From: Clostridia bacterium
Lineage (GTDB): Bacteria; Bacillota; Clostridia; Christensenellales; UBA1242
Reading direction: 5' to 3'
DNA length: 33,759 bases
Assembly (NCBI GenBank): GCA_017399265.1
Contig: JAFQDL010000007.1
Coordinates: 1-33,759 of the forward strand
The translations under genes were made by a program, and so were the position numbers. Below the pieces are notes generated by a model that searched no databases, was not told the DNA's origin, and saw only the letters and a program-made list of their open reading frames with translations. Below, piece after piece: positions 22,575-31,826 of this stretch (its first letter is position 1; each line of letters opens with the position of its first letter).

Positions 22575-24437
22575 CTACCCCTTAACAATTGCACCAAATC
22601 TGCAAGTTTCAAAACATTTTCCACATTTAATGCACTTTTCATCATTGATATCGAATTTCTTTCTTACTTCACCTGTTATAGCGCCAACAGGGCATTGTCT
22701 ACTACATGCACTACAACCAATACATTTGTCTGTAATTCTGTATGATGTCAAAGCCTTACATACACCAGCACGACATTTGTGGTCTTTGATATGTTCAATA
22801 TATTCGTGTCTAAAATATTTCAATGTGCTAAGCACTGGGTTTGGACTAGTTTGACCAAGACCACATAGAGAATTATTCTTTACATAATGACATAGATCTT
22901 CTAATTTGTCTAGATCCTCCATAGTTGCTTTGCCATCGGTTATTTTGTCTAAGATTTCCAAAATTCTCTTGTTACCGATACGGCAAGGAGTACATTTCCC
23001 ACAGCTTTCGTCACGAGTAAATTGCAAGAAGAATTTTGCAAGGTTAACCATACAAGTATCTTCGTCAACAACAATCATACCGCCGCTACCCATCATTGAG
23101 CCTAAATCATTAAGGCTTTTGTAGTCAATAGGGGTGTCTAAGTATTCTTCTGGGATACAGCCACCACTAGGACCGCCCATTTGAACAGCTTTAAATTTCT
23201 TTCCATTAGGAATACCACCACCGATATCATAAATAATTTCTCTGATAGTAGTGCCCATAGGAAGTTCGATCAGACCTGAATTTTTAATTTTACCAGTTAA
23301 TGCAAATACTTTTGTACCTTTTGAGTCGTTTGTGCCAATGCTATTAAACCATGCCGCGCCATTGTTAATAATTTGTGCAATGTTTGCCAATGTCTCTACA
23401 TTGTTAATTACAGAAGGACAACCATATAGACCTTTTTCTGCTGGATATGGTGGTTTAAGTGTTGGTTCACCACGTTTTCCTTCTATACTTCTCATTAATG
23501 CAGTTTCTTCTCCGCAAACGAATGCTCCAGCACCATACTTGATTTGCAAATCAAAACTAAAGTTGGTTCCAAATATATTTTCACCAAGTAAACCCATTTT
23601 GTTGGCTTCGTCAATTGCAGATTGCAATCTTTCACCAGCAAGAGGGTATTCTGCTCTTAAGTATACAAAGCCTTTGCTAGCACCTATTGCGTAACCGCAA
23701 ATAGCCATTGCCTCTATTATTGCGTGAGGATTACTCTCAATAATGCTTCTGTCCATAAATGCACCCGGATCACCCTCGTCAGCATTACAAATTACATATT
23801 TTTGAGGGGCTTCAACAACTCTTGTGAATTCCCATTTATTACCAGTAGGGAAGCCTGCACCGCCTCTACCTCTTAAGCCACTATCTTTAATAGTCTTAAT
23901 TACATCTTCTTGAGACATAGTTGTTACTACTTTATGTAGAGCGGCATATCCATCTAGTGCAATATAGTCGCCTAGGATATTTTCTAGACTCATGTATTCG
24001 GCATTGTTTCTAGCGATATATTTTTGTTTTTTACAGAAATCTATTTCGTCTTTTTTCTCAACAGCTTTTCCATTTTCGTGGTGAAGCAATCTTTCAACAA
24101 GTTTTCCTTCTTGAAGATTTGTAATTATTTCTTCACAATCATCAACAGATACTTTTTCGTACATTGCGTCTTGTGGATATACAAGTACTATTGGCCCATT
24201 TACGCAAAGCCCAAAACAGCCTACGCCATTTACCATGATTTCTTTTTCCAAATTATGAGCTTTGATAACTTCTTCTAATTTCTCTTGAACTTTTTTACTC
24301 TTACAACTTCTGCAGCCTGTACCACCACAAACCATTATGTTATATTTGTAGTCTACTCCAGAAGTATCGCCTTTTCTTCTAAATTCGACTTCTGCAAGAT
24401 ATTTTTTCTTTAAACTTTCTAAACTTTCTAAATTCAT
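22575..24437 (-). CDS. hydB: NuoF-like hydrogenase subunit HydB
   Basis: The 620-aa flavoprotein is the NADH-handling subunit of the trimeric hydrogenase. The N-terminal thioredoxin-like [2Fe-2S] domain has CGGTGCRSCKSKK and GCFGLCVNGP. The NuoF core has the NADH/FMN loops GRGGAGFPTGNKW and ADEGDPGAFMDRS and the [4Fe-4S] motif SCGKCTPCRIG. The C-terminus carries two ferredoxin clusters (CIGCSACSRQCPVGAI and CIKCGKCFETC). AGAGGTG 8 nt before the ATG at 24437 decides the start; a longer frame to 24485 would run into hydC. It is the proposed site of electron bifurcation in such enzymes. Confidence 0.94.
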   Translation of the reverse strand: MNLESLESLKKKYLAEVEFRRKGDTSGVDYKYNIMVCGGTGCRSCKSKKVQEKLEEVIKAHNLEKEIMVNGVGCFGLCVNGPIVLVYPQDAMYEKVSVDDCEEIITNLQEGKLVERLLHHENGKAVEKKDEIDFCKKQKYIARNNAEYMSLENILGDYIALDGYAALHKVVTTMSQEDVIKTIKDSGLRGRGGAGFPTGNKWEFTRVVEAPQKYVICNADEGDPGAFMDRSIIESNPHAIIEAMAICGYAIGASKGFVYLRAEYPLAGERLQSAIDEANKMGLLGENIFGTNFSFDLQIKYGAGAFVCGEETALMRSIEGKRGEPTLKPPYPAEKGLYGCPSVINNVETLANIAQIINNGAAWFNSIGTNDSKGTKVFALTGKIKNSGLIELPMGTTIREIIYDIGGGIPNGKKFKAVQMGGPSGGCIPEEYLDTPIDYKSLNDLGSMMGSGGMIVVDEDTCMVNLAKFFLQFTRDESCGKCTPCRIGNKRILEILDKITDGKATMEDLDKLEDLCHYVKNNSLCGLGQTSPNPVLSTLKYFRHEYIEHIKDHKCRAGVCKALTSYRITDKCIGCSACSRQCPVGAITGEVRKKFDINDEKCIKCGKCFETCRFGAIVKG

Positions 24438-24450
24438 AAGTAACACCTCT

Positions 24451-24936
24451 TTAATCAGCGAAACCGTCGATAATCTTATCAACATCTTCTACTTTTAATT
24501 TGCCATAAACTTCGCCGTTAATAGTTATTGCAGGTGCTAGACCACAACAACCCAAGCATCTACAACTTGTAACAATCCACTTGCCGTCTTTAGTCATTTC
24601 TCCTACTTTTACGCCTAGTTTTGCAAGGATTTTGTCTAAAATATCTTGTGCTCCTAGTACGAAGCAAGCTGTACCTAAGCAAATATCTAGATTATATTTT
24701 GCTTTAGGGGTTAGCGTAAATTGGCTATAGAAAGTGATGATACCATAGATTTCACTTTCTGCAATTTTTAATGCTTCAGCAATCATTTTTACACTCATTT
24801 CTGGAATATATCCAAAAATACCTTGTGTCTTTTGAAGAACGATCATGATATTGTCTTTTTGACCTTTGTACTCATCAAGAAGAGCATTAAATTCTGATAC
24901 TTGTTCTTCTGTGCCCAATCTAATACAATTACACAT
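24451..24936 (-). CDS. hydC: NuoE-like hydrogenase subunit HydC
   Basis: The 161-aa protein is the 24-kDa/NuoE-type [2Fe-2S] subunit that docks on HydB. Four cluster cysteines are in CLGTACFVLGA and SCRCLGCCGLAPA. The N-terminal helical part has LQKTQGIFGYIPE and the GIITFYSQF stretch typical of NuoE. AAAAGGAAAAG precedes the ATG. It is the promoter-proximal gene, 13 nt before hydB. Confidence 0.94.
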   Translation of the reverse strand: MCNCIRLGTEEQVSEFNALLDEYKGQKDNIMIVLQKTQGIFGYIPEMSVKMIAEALKIAESEIYGIITFYSQFTLTPKAKYNLDICLGTACFVLGAQDILDKILAKLGVKVGEMTKDGKWIVTSCRCLGCCGLAPAITINGEVYGKLKVEDVDKIIDGFAD

Positions 24937-25024
24937 ATTCTTTTCCTTTTTTATTAGTAATTTAGGTACATTATGGAATAATTTGTACTACCTTTAGTAT
25001 CTTATTCACAACACCCGTGAGAAT

Positions 25025-25033
25025 ATTATATCA
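25025..25033 (-). promoter_or_regulatory. Extended -10 promoter of hydCBA
   Basis: The minus strand reads TG-A-TATAAT (25033-25025), an extended -10. No good -35 is visible, as is common for such promoters. The leader is about 80 nt. I found no convincing Rex-type palindrome in it. Confidence 0.55.
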
Positions 25034-25083
25034 TAGTTTTTTTTAAGTTGTATTCTATATTTAGCCATATTTTTATAAAAAGT

Positions 25084-25115
25084 TAAAAAAAAAGTGCAAT
25101 ATAAACTTGCACTTT
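25084..25115 (-). terminator. Terminator downstream of the MFS gene region
   Basis: AAAGTGCA (25091-25098) pairs with TGCACTTT (25108-25115), followed on the minus strand by a long T-run. It ends leftward transcription before the hydrogenase promoter. Confidence 0.85.
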
Positions 25116-25120
25116 AAATT

Positions 25121-25225
25121 TTAATTGTCTTCGCAAACATTGCCAAATTGTTTGATAAAAATATTTTTCATGGCATCTTTTAATTCTGGTTCACATTCTA
25201 CCAAAGTCCAAATAATATTCTTTAT
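25121..25225 (-). pseudogene. C-terminal gene remnant
   Basis: On the minus strand 34 codons (ending CEPELKDAMKNIFIKQFG then NVCEDN and TAA at 25123-25121) are open with protein-like composition. There is no start codon with a ribosome-binding site, and stops close the frame upstream. It sits directly before a strong terminator, as a gene 3' end would. It is probably what remains of a gene deleted between the MFS gene and the terminator; the family is unknown. The rest of 24937-25245 holds the hydrogenase promoter and this terminator only. Confidence 0.3.
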
Positions 25226-25245
25226 TCATGAATCCGTCTTGTATA

Positions 25246-26439
25246 TCAATTATCATTAGAATTTTCATAGTATTTTCCTTTTAGTTTATCATATTTATTT
25301 ATTAAAAAAGTTGATGGTATCTGAATGAAAGAAAATAGTATCAATATAAATGTTATCGCTGTACTATTGTTAATTAAGTTATAGATAATAAATGATATCA
25401 TGCTAGAGATTAAAATTGCAAAGTGATTGAAGAAATTGTAAGTATAGAAATTCTCTATTTTATATGTTTGCAAGCTTGTTCCATTTAGCATAGTTAATAT
25501 ACTTTCATTTACTCCATTTTGTAAAATTTTTATTGTTATTTTCCTAATAAAATAATAAATAAAGAAAACCATCATTGATTTGAAACAAATTATCGCGAAA
25601 GCTGAAAGAACTTGTGCTATCGTGTTTATCCATAAAGCCAAAGGCTTATTTTTGTTATAATAACAATATATTACTAAAACAATACCTGCTATTAAACTCG
25701 CTAAGCCTGAGTAAATTCCAACACTAAAATTAGTTTGTGTCTTGGTAAATAATAGTAATGGTAAAAAAATACTAATTAGTGAACCATTTGCTAGGTGATA
25801 TAAGAAATAAGATTTTATACACAATCTCATAGGAGGATTTTTTAAAGTTGTTTTTAAAAAATTTTTAATGCCATATAGTTTGTATGATGTTCTAACAAAA
25901 TCTGTTTTTAAAGATAATATAAAGCAAATAATAGATAACATTGCCAACAGAGTAAATATAATAGTATAAGACCAAGTATCAATTATATAACCAGATAACA
26001 GAGGGCTTAGAAAACCAACAAATAAAGATAATGCAGAACTTAACCCTAAAAATTTTTTCATTTTAGATGTTTCGTTTGTGTTCATAGTGGCAACTTCGTG
26101 TGGTAGATAATAACAAACATAAGATAAATATAAAATAATTTGTGCCACAAATATCATAAAAATTCTTGTTTTATCAATAGTAAAAGATGCTAAAATGGCG
26201 ATCAAGCTTAACAAAAAACTTGATTTGTATAAAATATTTAAAATTTTATTGTTTAAAAATTTATAAATTATTAACATAAAAACAACAAAAGTTATAGAAC
26301 CAAGTAAGTTGTAAGTTATAATTATGTTTAAATTTTGTGTTAATTCGTAAGTAAATATTCCGAAGAAAAGTTCAAAAAATAAATATATAGTTTGCATAAG
26401 CACAGATATTGCAATCAATTTTTTTTGTTTTTTATTCAT
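25246..26439 (-). CDS. MFS-type transporter
   Basis: The 397-aa protein is almost entirely hydrophobic, with about 11-12 predicted helices. It has MFS-like loops such as LGLSSALSLFVGFLSPLLSG between the fourth and fifth helices and a central cytoplasmic break near residues 180-205 (SLKTDFVRTSYKLYG). The substrate is unknown. The ATG lies 8 nt inside the 3' end of the TrpF-HAD gene, with AGAGGAT just upstream, so the two proteins are translationally coupled and probably work together, for example with the transporter importing or exporting a metabolite of the fusion enzyme. Confidence 0.8.
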   Translation of the reverse strand: MNKKQKKLIAISVLMQTIYLFFELFFGIFTYELTQNLNIIITYNLLGSITFVVFMLIIYKFLNNKILNILYKSSFLLSLIAILASFTIDKTRIFMIFVAQIILYLSYVCYYLPHEVATMNTNETSKMKKFLGLSSALSLFVGFLSPLLSGYIIDTWSYTIIFTLLAMLSIICFILSLKTDFVRTSYKLYGIKNFLKTTLKNPPMRLCIKSYFLYHLANGSLISIFLPLLLFTKTQTNFSVGIYSGLASLIAGIVLVIYCYYNKNKPLALWINTIAQVLSAFAIICFKSMMVFFIYYFIRKITIKILQNGVNESILTMLNGTSLQTYKIENFYTYNFFNHFAILISSMISFIIYNLINNSTAITFILILFSFIQIPSTFLINKYDKLKGKYYENSNDN

Positions 26440-27697
26440 TATTATCCTCTATTACCGCAATTAAGTCTTCTATAATCTGATTAGTTTCATTCACATGGGT
26501 AATATGTCTTGCTTGCATATTCATATTGATGGCGGGTACAATATCTGCACTATAACTATCACCTACCACTAGTACTTCATTAGGGGATAAGTGATAGGTA
26601 TCTAATACTTTTTTGTAGCAACCAGTCTTGGTTAAATCGTTGATATCAAATGGATTGGTTAGACGGAGTTTGAACATATCTTTATCTATCTTAAATAAAT
26701 CCAAATAGTAGTCTAGGTAGTTAGGTGAACTATTAGACACTAAGAATACATCATATAATTCACTTAATCTTCGTAATCTTTCGATATTGACATACACAAA
26801 ATCACTTAAGTCATGTTGGAAAATATTGTTATTCTGATATTCATAAAATGGTTTGGTTGAACCTAACTCTTTGTGTGTAATTGTCGCTATTACAAAACCA
26901 GTAGAGGTGTCTTTGATATCGTATTTCTTCATCAACTCGTCTGCATTATTTCGGAATGTCTCGTGAAAATACTTGTTAATATATTTTCCCCATTCTCCCC
27001 AGACACAGCCAGAATATAGCGTGCTATCAAAATCAAAAATAATGCCTTTTACTTTTTTGCACTTAGCGTTAATAACAAATTGTCGAACCTTTTCTGCATC
27101 TTTCTTACCATTAACTTTACAGCCAGAATTTACGTCTACCCCATAAGGTTGAACTATTTTTATTGCATCAGAAACATTTTCAGGAGTTAATCCGCCTGCA
27201 AGGAAGGTTGGTTTGTTAAGTCTCTTAATAAGTTCCGCACTTTTTTTCCAATCATGCGTTAGCCCAGTTCCACCTACTTGATTAGTCTTTAGATTAAAAC
27301 TATCTAGCAAATAGAAATCTGCAAACTTTATTTTGTTTAAATCAGTTATAATATTTCCATCTGTGGAAATGTGGATAAGCCTTACCAATTTAATATCTGG
27401 TAGTGCATTTACTATCTTTTCTACTTCTTCTTCGCTAATACTTGAGTGTAATTGTATAATGTTGTTTCCGATATATTTAGAAAGAGCGATTATTTCATCT
27501 GCATCTGTCAAGTGAGTTACTAGCGAAACGTCACATCTATGGTTTATAAAATTACATATACTTCTTGCAGTATCTTTATTAACGAAGTCTGTACTAGCAT
27601 GCTCTTGCCCGACTAGTATTCCAATAATATCAGCTCCGGCATCGAGGCAAAACTTTGCCTCGTTAATAGATTTGTTTGCACATATTTTTACAATCAT
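26432..27697 (-). CDS. TrpF-like isomerase fused to a HAD hydrolase
   Basis: The 421-aa protein joins two enzymes. Residues 1-208 are a phosphoribosylanthranilate isomerase (TrpF) barrel: VKIC with Cys6, LLDSF with Asp132 as the acid, phosphate loops VGGTGLTHDW and FLAGGLTPENV, then GVDVNSG. Residues 218-421 are a HAD hydrolase: DFDST (Asp222, Asp224), VFLVSNSS, a Lys in DLTKTGCYKK and VVGDSYSADI. Both sets of catalytic residues look intact. TrpF opens a ribose of phosphoribosyl-anthranilate in Trp synthesis; no other trp gene is present. The fused phosphatase could remove the phosphate from its product or act on a related sugar phosphate. The MFS gene overlaps its end. Confidence 0.82.
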   Translation of the reverse strand: MIVKICANKSINEAKFCLDAGADIIGILVGQEHASTDFVNKDTARSICNFINHRCDVSLVTHLTDADEIIALSKYIGNNIIQLHSSISEEEVEKIVNALPDIKLVRLIHISTDGNIITDLNKIKFADFYLLDSFNLKTNQVGGTGLTHDWKKSAELIKRLNKPTFLAGGLTPENVSDAIKIVQPYGVDVNSGCKVNGKKDAEKVRQFVINAKCKKVKGIIFDFDSTLYSGCVWGEWGKYINKYFHETFRNNADELMKKYDIKDTSTGFVIATITHKELGSTKPFYEYQNNNIFQHDLSDFVYVNIERLRRLSELYDVFLVSNSSPNYLDYYLDLFKIDKDMFKLRLTNPFDINDLTKTGCYKKVLDTYHLSPNEVLVVGDSYSADIVPAINMNMQARHITHVNETNQIIEDLIAVIEDNNE

Positions 27698-27732
27698 GTC
27701 GTGTTCCTTTTATTTGTATGTTTGATAGTAAT

Positions 27733-27760
27733 AGTGTAACACTTTAAGAAAATATTACAA
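27733..27760 (-). promoter_or_regulatory. Possible promoter of the TrpF-HAD/MFS operon
   Basis: TTGTAA (27760-27755) and TACACT (27738-27733) on the minus strand are 16 nt apart, 35 nt before the ATG. Confidence 0.4.
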
Positions 27761-27774
27761 AAGAAAACTTTAGT

Positions 27775-27814
27775 AAAAAAAACAATAAGCAAACATAAAG
27801 TTTTGCTTATTGTT
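27775..27814 (-). terminator. Terminator of the EEP-family hydrolase gene
   Basis: AACAATAAGCAAA (27781-27793) pairs perfectly with TTTGCTTATTGTT (27802-27814), with a T-run on the minus strand. Confidence 0.85.
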
Positions 27815-27820
27815 AAGTCA

Positions 27821-28930
27821 TTATACTAATTTAAATTCTAATATTGCAGGATTATGATCCGAGTATTCAAAGTCTGTGTCTATATTATTAATGTTAATTG
27901 TTTCAATATTGTCTGAGCAAATAAATCCATCAAGAACGACAAGATAACTCTCGCCCTTTACATAAGGACCATCAGTTGATCTGCATGTAGGGGCGTTATT
28001 GCTTGATACAAATCTATATCCTTCTGATAATTGAGAATTGTCTAATTGATATACCCATTCTGGAGTCTTTCTGTTAGTTGGCCATATACCAATAGAAGAT
28101 GCAATATCGTGATTAAAATCCCCACCAGCTATTACATAATTGCCGGCTGCATATTCAGTAGATAATATTTCGTTAAGTAGTGTTAGTTGTTGTTGTCTAA
28201 TCACTCCACCTTCGTCATAGGCACTAAGATGAACATTGATGATAACTAATTCTTTTTCACTATTATCAATTGGTAATCTGGTTACTTGAATGCAACGATC
28301 CAAATCAAAAAATTTAGTCGGGAAACTCTCGTCTATTGGTAGACTTCTTCTAGTTGCAGAAGATATATTATATCTAGACAATGTTACTATTCCAGCGTCT
28401 GTTTTTCCATGTGCATTAAATAGCGGATAACAAAGATATGCACTGTGGAAATTCATTGATATACTAGCAGAATAATCATTAAAGCTATCCTTTATAGCCT
28501 GAAATTGGTTGTATTTGTGGCTTCGTGTTGCTTTTACATCTACTTCTTGAAACAATGCAAAATCTACATTATATTGTTTAATTGTGTCAATAGAGCCTCT
28601 TGTATTGTCAATAACTGTATTTTTATCTTTTGCAATACTTCCAGTGCCTGTAAGGTATTGCCCATCTAATGTCTCTCCAGTATCCATAAAGAACGAGAAG
28701 TCCTTAGTATATGCTCCAAAACCTATATTGTACGTAGATATTGAGTAAATTGTATCTTTTTGTACTTTGGTGGACTGGTTGTTGTTTATCTGTATTTCTT
28801 GATTGTCTTCTATTCGATAATATTGTGCAGAGATATATATTACATATACTCCAACAACTAGAATAACTAGAGTTATAATTCCAGCAATTATTGCAAGTGT
28901 GGTTTGCCACCATTTTAATTTTTTCTTCAT
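27821..28930 (-). CDS. Membrane-anchored endonuclease/exonuclease/phosphatase family protein
   Basis: The 369-aa protein has an N-terminal membrane helix (about 10-33, after KKKLKWW), so the catalytic domain is probably outside the membrane. The EEP fold motifs are present in order: STYNIGFG, LFQEVD (metal-binding Glu), NVHLSAYDEGG, GGDFNHD and YSDHNPAILEF (catalytic Asp-His). The family includes sphingomyelinases, inositol phosphatases and nucleases; an anchored outside form is more like a lipid or sugar phosphodiesterase, but the substrate is unknown. AAGGAG precedes the ATG. It lies about 52 nt downstream of the glycosyltransferase gene and may share its transcript. Confidence 0.82.
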   Translation of the reverse strand: MKKKLKWWQTTLAIIAGIITLVILVVGVYVIYISAQYYRIEDNQEIQINNNQSTKVQKDTIYSISTYNIGFGAYTKDFSFFMDTGETLDGQYLTGTGSIAKDKNTVIDNTRGSIDTIKQYNVDFALFQEVDVKATRSHKYNQFQAIKDSFNDYSASISMNFHSAYLCYPLFNAHGKTDAGIVTLSRYNISSATRRSLPIDESFPTKFFDLDRCIQVTRLPIDNSEKELVIINVHLSAYDEGGVIRQQQLTLLNEILSTEYAAGNYVIAGGDFNHDIASSIGIWPTNRKTPEWVYQLDNSQLSEGYRFVSSNNAPTCRSTDGPYVKGESYLVVLDGFICSDNIETININNIDTDFEYSDHNPAILEFKLV

Positions 28931-28982
28931 ATGTACTCCTTATTTTAACTTAATCTTCTTTCCATATCTATATTAGCATATA

Positions 28983-30203
28983 TTATGCTTTTTTCAAATT
29001 GTTTTGTTTTGAATTTTGATAAGACATATTTTGCAAAGATTTGTTATTGTTGATTATTTCTGTATACAGATATTCCACATTTTTTACAATTTCACTCCAT
29101 GATCTGAATAGATCCGAGTATGCCGCTTCACTTACTTTTTGCAAGGTGTCTGGGTTATTTAAAATATTAAAGATTGTGTTTGCGTATCCTTCTATCGAGT
29201 GAGGTGCTATATACCCATTTACATTATTTGTAACAGTGCTACTTGTAGCTGAGCCTTCTACAAAAACAGTAGGTGTTTTTTGTGAGGCAGCTTCAATTTG
29301 AACAAGAGAGTTCGCGTCATATAGTGATGGGAACAAAAACAATGTAGCACGCCTAAAGATATAAGAAAGATAAGTTCTATCAGTTATTCTGCCTGTAAAA
29401 ATAACATCTTGAAAAATGCCTAAGTCTTGTAATAGACTTTTTAGTTTGTCTTCATCATTGCCAGTACCTACAAATATCATTTTAAAATTAGTGCCAAGAT
29501 TTTTAAGTTCTTTTAATGATCTGGCTAAGAAAAAAATATTCTTCAAATTAGTTAGTCGACCTACAAATAGTAGGACAGGTATGTCTTTATCTATTCCATA
29601 TTTTTCATAAATAGTTGACGCTGCAAGATTAAAATCTTGTACAAGCTCAAGCTCCGTTCCATTAGGTAAAACGTCAGGCAAAAAGTTGGCTCCATATTCT
29701 TTGTAGTACAATTTCGCAATATTTTCGTTTACTGCAAAACACCTGTCACATGAGTTAAATACTTTCATGACTTTTTTTAGTAATATATTGGATAGCCACT
29801 TGCATTTAGTTACGTGTAGAAAATCTTTTTTAAACTGAGAGTGCATTGTGGCAATCACAGGGATATTGTGTTTCTTAGCATATTTAATTCCTGATTTTCC
29901 AATAGCGAAAGGTGAGTGGATATGTACTATGTCTAGATTGGATTTCTTTAATTCTTTTTTAAAATTTCTACTTAGTCTTGGTATAGGTAGGTCATAATCT
30001 AGAAATGGAAGAGGAAAGACTTTGCTTTTGACTACTTTGTATGGATATTCTCTATTATCTTTTTTTCTCGAGCCTACCGTAAATACTATTACTTCACAAG
30101 TCTCATTCAAGTATGTAGCATATTTATCAACTACTTCTATTACACCATCAACCATTGGGTAAAAAGAGTCTACGAATAGGCCAATCTTAATTTTATTATC
30201 CAT
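28983..30203 (-). CDS. GT4-family glycosyltransferase
   Basis: The 406-aa GT-B enzyme resembles the diacylglycerol glucosyltransferase/mannosyltransferase branch. VDSFYPMVDGVIEVV is the N-terminal acceptor-domain start, VHIHSPFAIG and ATMHSQF follow, and the donor-binding half begins at VLLFVGRLTNLKN. The E-x7-E region reads LYDANSLVQIEAASQKTP, where the first Glu is replaced by Asp or an adjacent residue. It likely adds hexose to a membrane lipid acceptor at the cytoplasmic face, which fits the nearby anchored hydrolase. The C-terminus is Asn/Lys/Gln-rich. GGAG lies upstream of the ATG at slightly long spacing. Confidence 0.85.
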   Translation of the reverse strand: MDNKIKIGLFVDSFYPMVDGVIEVVDKYATYLNETCEVIVFTVGSRKKDNREYPYKVVKSKVFPLPFLDYDLPIPRLSRNFKKELKKSNLDIVHIHSPFAIGKSGIKYAKKHNIPVIATMHSQFKKDFLHVTKCKWLSNILLKKVMKVFNSCDRCFAVNENIAKLYYKEYGANFLPDVLPNGTELELVQDFNLAASTIYEKYGIDKDIPVLLFVGRLTNLKNIFFLARSLKELKNLGTNFKMIFVGTGNDEDKLKSLLQDLGIFQDVIFTGRITDRTYLSYIFRRATLFLFPSLYDANSLVQIEAASQKTPTVFVEGSATSSTVTNNVNGYIAPHSIEGYANTIFNILNNPDTLQKVSEAAYSDLFRSWSEIVKNVEYLYTEIINNNKSLQNMSYQNSKQNNLKKA

Positions 30204-30261
30204 TTACAATTACTCCACATAATTTATATTATATTGTATTGGATAATTCATTAAATTGTAT

Positions 30262-30279
30262 TTGAGATAATTGTCTCAA
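30262..30279. promoter_or_regulatory. Operator-like inverted repeat upstream of the GT4 gene
   Basis: TTGAGA (30262-30267) and TCTCAA (30274-30279) are perfect inverted half-sites 6 nt apart, about 60 nt upstream of the glycosyltransferase start, near a TATAAT-like -10. There is no T-run, so it resembles a repressor site more than a terminator. Confidence 0.35.
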
Positions 30280-30316
30280 TATGATGATTTAGTTCTTATT
30301 GTGTAGTATCTACTTA

Positions 30317-30378
30317 ATAAAAAAACTATTTAAATTATTAGCCTTAAATATTAGCGATAATTTAAATAGTTTATTTTT
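30317..30378 (-). terminator. Terminator of the FAD-dehydrogenase gene
   Basis: A perfect 16-bp stem pairs AAACTATTTAAATTAT (30323-30338) with ATAATTTAAATAGTTT (30357-30372). A T-run follows on the minus strand and a shorter one on the plus strand. Confidence 0.8.
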
Positions 30379-30395
30379 GTTATATTTTGATTATT

Positions 30396-31760
30396 TTATT
30401 GATTATTTGCAATTTCTCTTGCTACAAGGATACCACTTGCTGATGCGTGTGATAAGGAGTGGGTTATGCCACTTCCGTCTCCTATAATGTACAAGCCTTT
30501 ATGACAAGTCTCAAGGTTACTGTCTACTTCTACTTCCATATTGTAGAACTTAACTTCCACACCATATAGTAGTGTATCATCATTGGCCGTACCTGGAGCA
30601 ATTTTATCAAGAGCATAGATCATTTCGATGATACCATCTAGTATTCTTTTTGGTAGTACTAGGCTTAGGTCTCCAGGAGTCGCTTGTAGGGTAGGTGTAA
30701 TAAATGCCTCTTGAATACGAGTCGGATTAGATCTTCTGCCACGAATTAAGTCTCCAAACCTTTGAACCAATACCCCGCCTCCAAGCATGTTACTTAGTCT
30801 TGCGATTGATTCGCCATATTCGTTAGAGTTTTTAAATGGCTCAGAGAAATGTTTTGCAACAAGTAGAGCAAAGTTCGTATTTTTTGTCTGTTTATTAGGG
30901 TCATGATAACTATGTCCGTTTACTGTAATAATTCCATTAGTATTTTCATTTACAACACAACCTTTTGGATTCATACAGAAGGTCCTAACACGGTCGTTGT
31001 ATTTTTGCGTACAATATACGATTTTGCTCTCATATAATTCATCTGTAATATGAGAAAATACTTCTGCAGGAAGTTCTACACGTACACCAATATCTACACG
31101 ATTTGACTTGGTAGAAATATTTAAGTCTTTACATACTGTCTCCATCCACTTGCTACCACTTCTGCCAACAGAGATAATGCATTTTTTACACTTATATGTG
31201 TTATTATGTGTTTTAATTACATATCCATTGTTGTCTAATTCTACTTTCTCGACAGGAGTCTCAAAAAAGAAATCCACTCTATCCTTTAAATAATTATACA
31301 AATTATTTAAAACTACTAAGTTAATATCTGTTCCTAAATGTCTAACTGATGCGTCTAGTAGATGTAAATCATGTTTTATACATTCCCTTTTTAGATGGGT
31401 ATTGGCGGTTGAATACAACTTTGTTTCCGATCCGCCATAATTCATATTTATTTGGTCAACATATCTCATAAGCTCTAGTGCTTTTTCTTTGCCAATATAT
31501 TCGTGCAAAGTCCCACCAAAATCATTTGTTATATTGTATTTGCCATCTGAAAAAGCGCCAGCTCCTCCAAATCCACTCATAATAGAGCAACTCTTACAAT
31601 TAATGCATGTCTTTACTTTATCTCCAATAGGGCATTTCCTATTATTTAAAGCTTTACCGCTTTCAAATATAGCAATCTTTAGATCAGGTTTAAGGGAAGT
31701 TAATTCGTAAGCAGAAAATATTCCACCAGGACCTGCTCCAATTATTATTATATCATACAT
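30396..31760 (-). CDS. FAD-dependent dehydrogenase (COG2509-like)
   Basis: The 454-aa protein opens with a Rossmann dinucleotide fold, IIIGAGPGGIFSAYEL, binding FAD. A conserved cysteine-bearing segment, CPIGDKVKTCINCKSC, then MSGFGGAGAFSDGK (about 44-73), is typical of the uncharacterised FAD-dependent dehydrogenase family. ISVGRSGSKWM and the C-terminal LYIIGDGSGITHSLSHASAS complete the FAD site. The physiological substrate of this family is unknown to me. GGAGGTAATCG before the ATG is a near-perfect ribosome-binding site. It is a single-gene unit divergent from the AAA+ gene. Confidence 0.85.
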   Translation of the reverse strand: MYDIIIIGAGPGGIFSAYELTSLKPDLKIAIFESGKALNNRKCPIGDKVKTCINCKSCSIMSGFGGAGAFSDGKYNITNDFGGTLHEYIGKEKALELMRYVDQINMNYGGSETKLYSTANTHLKRECIKHDLHLLDASVRHLGTDINLVVLNNLYNYLKDRVDFFFETPVEKVELDNNGYVIKTHNNTYKCKKCIISVGRSGSKWMETVCKDLNISTKSNRVDIGVRVELPAEVFSHITDELYESKIVYCTQKYNDRVRTFCMNPKGCVVNENTNGIITVNGHSYHDPNKQTKNTNFALLVAKHFSEPFKNSNEYGESIARLSNMLGGGVLVQRFGDLIRGRRSNPTRIQEAFITPTLQATPGDLSLVLPKRILDGIIEMIYALDKIAPGTANDDTLLYGVEVKFYNMEVEVDSNLETCHKGLYIIGDGSGITHSLSHASASGILVAREIANNQ

Positions 31761-31797
31761 ATCGATTACCTCCGATGAATAAAAAACATCTTTTATG

Positions 31798-31826
31798 AGG
31801 TTAGCATTCTTTCATTTTTTTGTCAA
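31798..31826 (-). promoter_or_regulatory. Promoter of the FAD-dehydrogenase gene
   Basis: TTGACA (31826-31821) and TAACCT (31803-31798) on the minus strand with 17-nt spacing, 38 nt before the ATG. Confidence 0.65.

Noticed and set aside
22261-22854. A 197-codon plus-strand frame opposite hydA/hydB
   Set aside because: It is antisense to two highly conserved iron-sulfur proteins and is explained by their codon use.
24937-25020. Rex-type redox operator in the hydCBA leader
   Set aside because: TTGTGAATAA on the minus strand looks like one half-site, but the inverted second half is missing.
28983-28995. Terminator at the end of the GT4 gene (GCATA..TATGC)
   Set aside because: On the gene's own strand the 5-bp stem is not followed by a T-run, so read-through into the hydrolase gene is as likely.
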